Positions 14,323 to 16,266 of a stretch of 16,266 nucleotides of DNA are shown here, piece by piece (the stretch's first letter is position 1; each line of letters opens with the position of its first letter). A program made the translations under genes and the position numbers. Under the pieces are notes generated by a model, which was not told the DNA's origin, ran no database searches, and saw nothing but the letters and a program-made list of their open reading frames with translations. Source of the DNA: an uncultured Prevotella sp. (GTDB lineage: Bacteria > Bacteroidota > Bacteroidia > Bacteroidales > Bacteroidaceae); assembly GCA_934196725.1 (NCBI GenBank), contig CAKPWR010000060.1:1-16266 (forward strand). The letters run 5' to 3'.

Positions 14323-15018
14323 ATGAAGAAAATATTAATGGGCATTGCCCTATTATCCAGTACCTTTTTGGCAGCACAGGCACAGTGCTGCCAGAAAGGT
14401 TCTTGCCATTCTGAGCAGACTGCCGGCAAGGACTGCTGCGCTCAGGAAGGTCTTTACACTACATCCTATGCCGACAACCCAAAGCTGGTGAAGAAGGCAG
14501 AGAAATGGGCAAGGAAGGGAGCCTGGAGAAACGGTTTCACCAAGGCAAACCCTCACGCCAGTGTCAACCTGGTAGACTTCTACCAGCAGTATCAGAAGAA
14601 TCCCAAGCAGTGGAAGGCGCTCTTCGAATACATCGCCAAGACCGATCTCCTGACGATTCCAAAGGGCAAGCATCAGATTCCGGGTTCTGACCTCACCGTC
14701 AGCGTAGAAGACAGCCAGAACGGACCGCTGGAGAAGCGACAGAGCGAGAGCCACTACAAGCACATCGACTTCCAGTATGTCGTGAAGGGCGTGGAGCGGT
14801 TCGGCGTCATCGACCACCTTACCAGCAAGCCCAACTGCAAGTATCGTCCTGACGTGATCCATTATGATTACGACAAGTCGAAGGCTCGTTTCTACGACAG
14901 CAATCCCAACGAGTTCTTCATCTTCTTCCCTAACGATTGGCACATCGCCAAGATCAACAACGATTCCAACGACCAGTCTATTCGTGTCATCGTGATAAAG
15001 GTAGATTACGTAGAGTAA
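14323..15018 (+). CDS. Exported YhcH/YjgK/YiaL-family protein with cysteine-rich N-terminus
   Basis: The protein has 231 residues from the ATG at 14323. Residues 1-20 form a signal peptide (basic MKK, hydrophobic core, AQA cleavage site), so it should be exported, probably to the periplasm. A short segment with C22, C23, C28, C38 and C39 follows, too close to the cleavage site to be typical of the family; there is no proper lipobox, so lipidation is not expected. From about residue 50 the protein matches the YhcH/YjgK/YiaL (DUF386) beta-barrel family, related to EbgC and linked to sugar metabolism, with probable metal ligands in ESHYKHIDFQ (142-151) and with VKGVERFG (154-161) and FFPNDWH (201-207). 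Family members are usually about 150 residues and cytosolic. An earlier ATG at 14275 would bury the signal peptide and is rejected. The next gene starts 25 bp downstream. Substrate unknown. Confidence 0.87.
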   Translation: MKKILMGIALLSSTFLAAQAQCCQKGSCHSEQTAGKDCCAQEGLYTTSYADNPKLVKKAEKWARKGAWRNGFTKANPHASVNLVDFYQQYQKNPKQWKALFEYIAKTDLLTIPKGKHQIPGSDLTVSVEDSQNGPLEKRQSESHYKHIDFQYVVKGVERFGVIDHLTSKPNCKYRPDVIHYDYDKSKARFYDSNPNEFFIFFPNDWHIAKINNDSNDQSIRVIVIKVDYVE

Positions 15019-15043
15019 ATTATAAATAAAACGAGAAAAAATT

Positions 15044-16000
15044 ATGAAGATAGTTATCTTAGATGGATATGCCGCCAATCCGGGAGATTTGGATTATCAT
15101 CTTCTGGAGCAGTTGGGCGAGGTAGTGGTCTACCCTCGCACGTCAGACGCAGAGAAAGTGGAACGTGCCAAGGATGCCGACATCGTCCTCCTGAACAAGG
15201 TGCAGATGGATGCAGAAACGCTGGCGCAGCTTCCTAACCTGAAATATATCGGCATTCAGGCTACGGGTTTCAACGTAGTAGACATCAAGGCTGCCAAGGA
15301 GCAAGGCATCATCGTGACCAACATTCCTGCCTACAGCACGGACAGCGTGGCTCAGATAACCTTCGCCCTCATCCTTGCCGTAACCAACCGCGTAGAGCAT
15401 TACGCTCAGGAGAACCGCAACGAGCGCTGGGCATACAACAAGGATTTCTGTTATTGGGACACCCCATTGATGGAGCTTGCCGGCAAGACCCTGGGTATCA
15501 TGGGCTTGGGAAATATCGGAATGAAGGTAGCCAACATCGCCCGCCAGTTTGGTATGAACATCTGTGCCTTCACCAGCAAGAGTTCCAGCTCATTGCCTGA
15601 GTGGATTCAGAAGGTGAGCAAGGAGGGATTGATTGCCACGAGCGACATCCTTTCTCTTCATTGTCCGCTGAATGATGACACCTATCATTTCATCAACGCC
15701 GAGAGTCTGGAGAAGATGAAGGATACCGCCATTCTGGTGAACACCGGTCGTGGACCGCTGGTTGATGAGGAAGCCGTAGCCGCAGCTCTTCACGCAGGCA
15801 GTCTTGCAGCCTACTGTGCAGACGTAATGGCCCAGGAGCCACCATCAAAGGACAATCCTCTCTGGAACGAGCCTAATGCCTATCTCACCCCTCACATTGC
15901 CTGGGCCACCTACGAGGCTCGCGAGCGCCTGAACAAGCAGGTAGCCGCCAACGTCAAGGCGTTCCTCGAGGGCAATCCGATCAATGTGGTGAATAAGTAA
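15044..16000 (+). CDS. D-2-hydroxyacid dehydrogenase, glycerate dehydrogenase type
   Basis: The 318-residue cytosolic protein belongs to the D-isomer-specific 2-hydroxyacid dehydrogenases, most like glycerate dehydrogenase/hydroxypyruvate reductase, which reduces hydroxypyruvate to D-glycerate. The nucleotide-binding motif GLGNIG is at 154-159. The catalytic trio is complete: R236 in NTGRGPLVDE, E265 in AQEPP and H284 in TPHIAWAT. At the end of the second beta strand (about 175-179, AFTSK) the usual aspartate that favours NAD is missing, so NADP use is possible; this is inference. There is no regulatory ACT domain, so it is not a long-form serA. Length is normal at 310-325. It begins 25 bp after the YhcH-family gene and is followed by a strong hairpin, so it is likely the last gene of the rightward unit. 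The precise substrate cannot be read from sequence. Confidence 0.9.
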   Translation: MKIVILDGYAANPGDLDYHLLEQLGEVVVYPRTSDAEKVERAKDADIVLLNKVQMDAETLAQLPNLKYIGIQATGFNVVDIKAAKEQGIIVTNIPAYSTDSVAQITFALILAVTNRVEHYAQENRNERWAYNKDFCYWDTPLMELAGKTLGIMGLGNIGMKVANIARQFGMNICAFTSKSSSSLPEWIQKVSKEGLIATSDILSLHCPLNDDTYHFINAESLEKMKDTAILVNTGRGPLVDEEAVAAALHAGSLAAYCADVMAQEPPSKDNPLWNEPNAYLTPHIAWATYEARERLNKQVAANVKAFLEGNPINVVNK

Positions 16001-16025
16001 AAATAATTCGTTTAAATAGTAGAAA

Positions 16026-16063
16026 ACAGCCAACCTTCAATATCCCAATTGAAAGTTGGCTGT
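16026..16063. terminator. Terminator hairpin after the dehydrogenase gene
   Basis: ACAGCCAACCTTCAAT (16026-16041) pairs with ATTGAAAGTTGGCTGT (16048-16063): 16 bp with a single C-A mismatch and a 6-nt loop. A pyrimidine-rich stretch (CTTCTTATAGTTTTC) follows on plus; on minus the sequence after it (CTACTATTTAAACG) is weaker. It closes the rightward operon and may also serve the remnant at the right edge. Confidence 0.85.
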
Positions 16064-16067
16064 CTTC

Positions 16068-16217
16068 TTATAGTTTTCTTTTGAACTGCCTAATGAGGTA
16101 CTTGGGATTTCGTCTCATATCCCATAAGTCAACAAGAATAATCCTATCGTATTCTGACTTAATGTCTGTCCACGTTTTTTTTGATTCCTTGTGAATGAAA
16201 AGCTTATGGCAACTATA
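16068..16217 (-). pseudogene. Possible 3' end of a decayed leftward gene
   Basis: On the minus strand one frame is open from 16217 to a TAA at 16070-16068 and reads like the end of a protein, including YDRIILVDLWDMRRNPKYLI and a basic end RQFKRKL. Just upstream the frame is closed by TGA (16220-16218), and no start codon precedes the protein-like part. The other frames here are less protein-like. It ends five bases from the terminator hairpin, as a real gene would. I recognise no family. It could be a frameshifted gene continuing beyond the right edge, or chance. Confidence 0.3.
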
Positions 16218-16266
16218 TCAATAACTTGGATTCTGTTTTAATTTCTTGTTTAAATCCAGACATCTT

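Overview
The window looks like chromosome of a Bacteroidota gut or oral commensal, most likely Prevotella/Segatella (inferred from protein resemblance; not tested by search). Five promoter-like sites fit the Bacteroidota consensus (TTTG or TTG at about -33, 20 bp or so, then TAnnTTTG at -7), and ribosome binding sites of Shine-Dalgarno type are absent. There are no tRNA or rRNA genes, CRISPR arrays, insertion sequences or phage genes.

Layout. Positions 1-477 are non-coding: a leftward promoter for a gene outside the window, a purine-only tandem repeat tract, and the promoter of a SulP anion transporter (478-2163). After a terminator and a fresh promoter comes lactaldehyde reductase fucO (2408-3562). 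It converges on a leftward block across a two-way terminator. Read in its own direction, the leftward block runs: 84-aa membrane protein, 36-aa membrane peptide, yfcE-type phosphoesterase, large FAD oxidoreductase, a substrate-binding/permease fusion of a polar amino acid importer, and its ATPase (8689 down to 3705). A divergent promoter region (8690-8973) separates this from a rightward threonine operon: thrA (aspartokinase/homoserine dehydrogenase), an ApgM-like protein that is probably the homoserine kinase, and thrC. A secreted YhcH-family protein and a D-2-hydroxyacid dehydrogenase follow, and a strong hairpin closes the set at 16026-16063. The right edge holds a possible decayed gene end.

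How the genes fit together. thrA, the ApgM-like gene and thrC would cover aspartate to threonine, apart from aspartate-semialdehyde dehydrogenase, which is not here. The two transporter genes would make a complete importer without any separate binding protein.

Most notable points. (1) In the importer fusion the substrate-binding domain appears circularly permuted: lobe 2 and the C-terminal helices come first, and the N-terminal half of lobe 1 comes second, directly before the permease. (2) Three intergenic gaps (7670-7765, 11419-11515, 12783-12950) carry 7-bp tandem repeats arranged as facing arms that can fold into long hairpins, and three copies of the same heptamer lie in frame inside the oxidoreductase gene. 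(3) The ApgM-like protein sits where homoserine kinase belongs. (4) The YhcH-family protein has a signal peptide and a cysteine-rich N-terminus.
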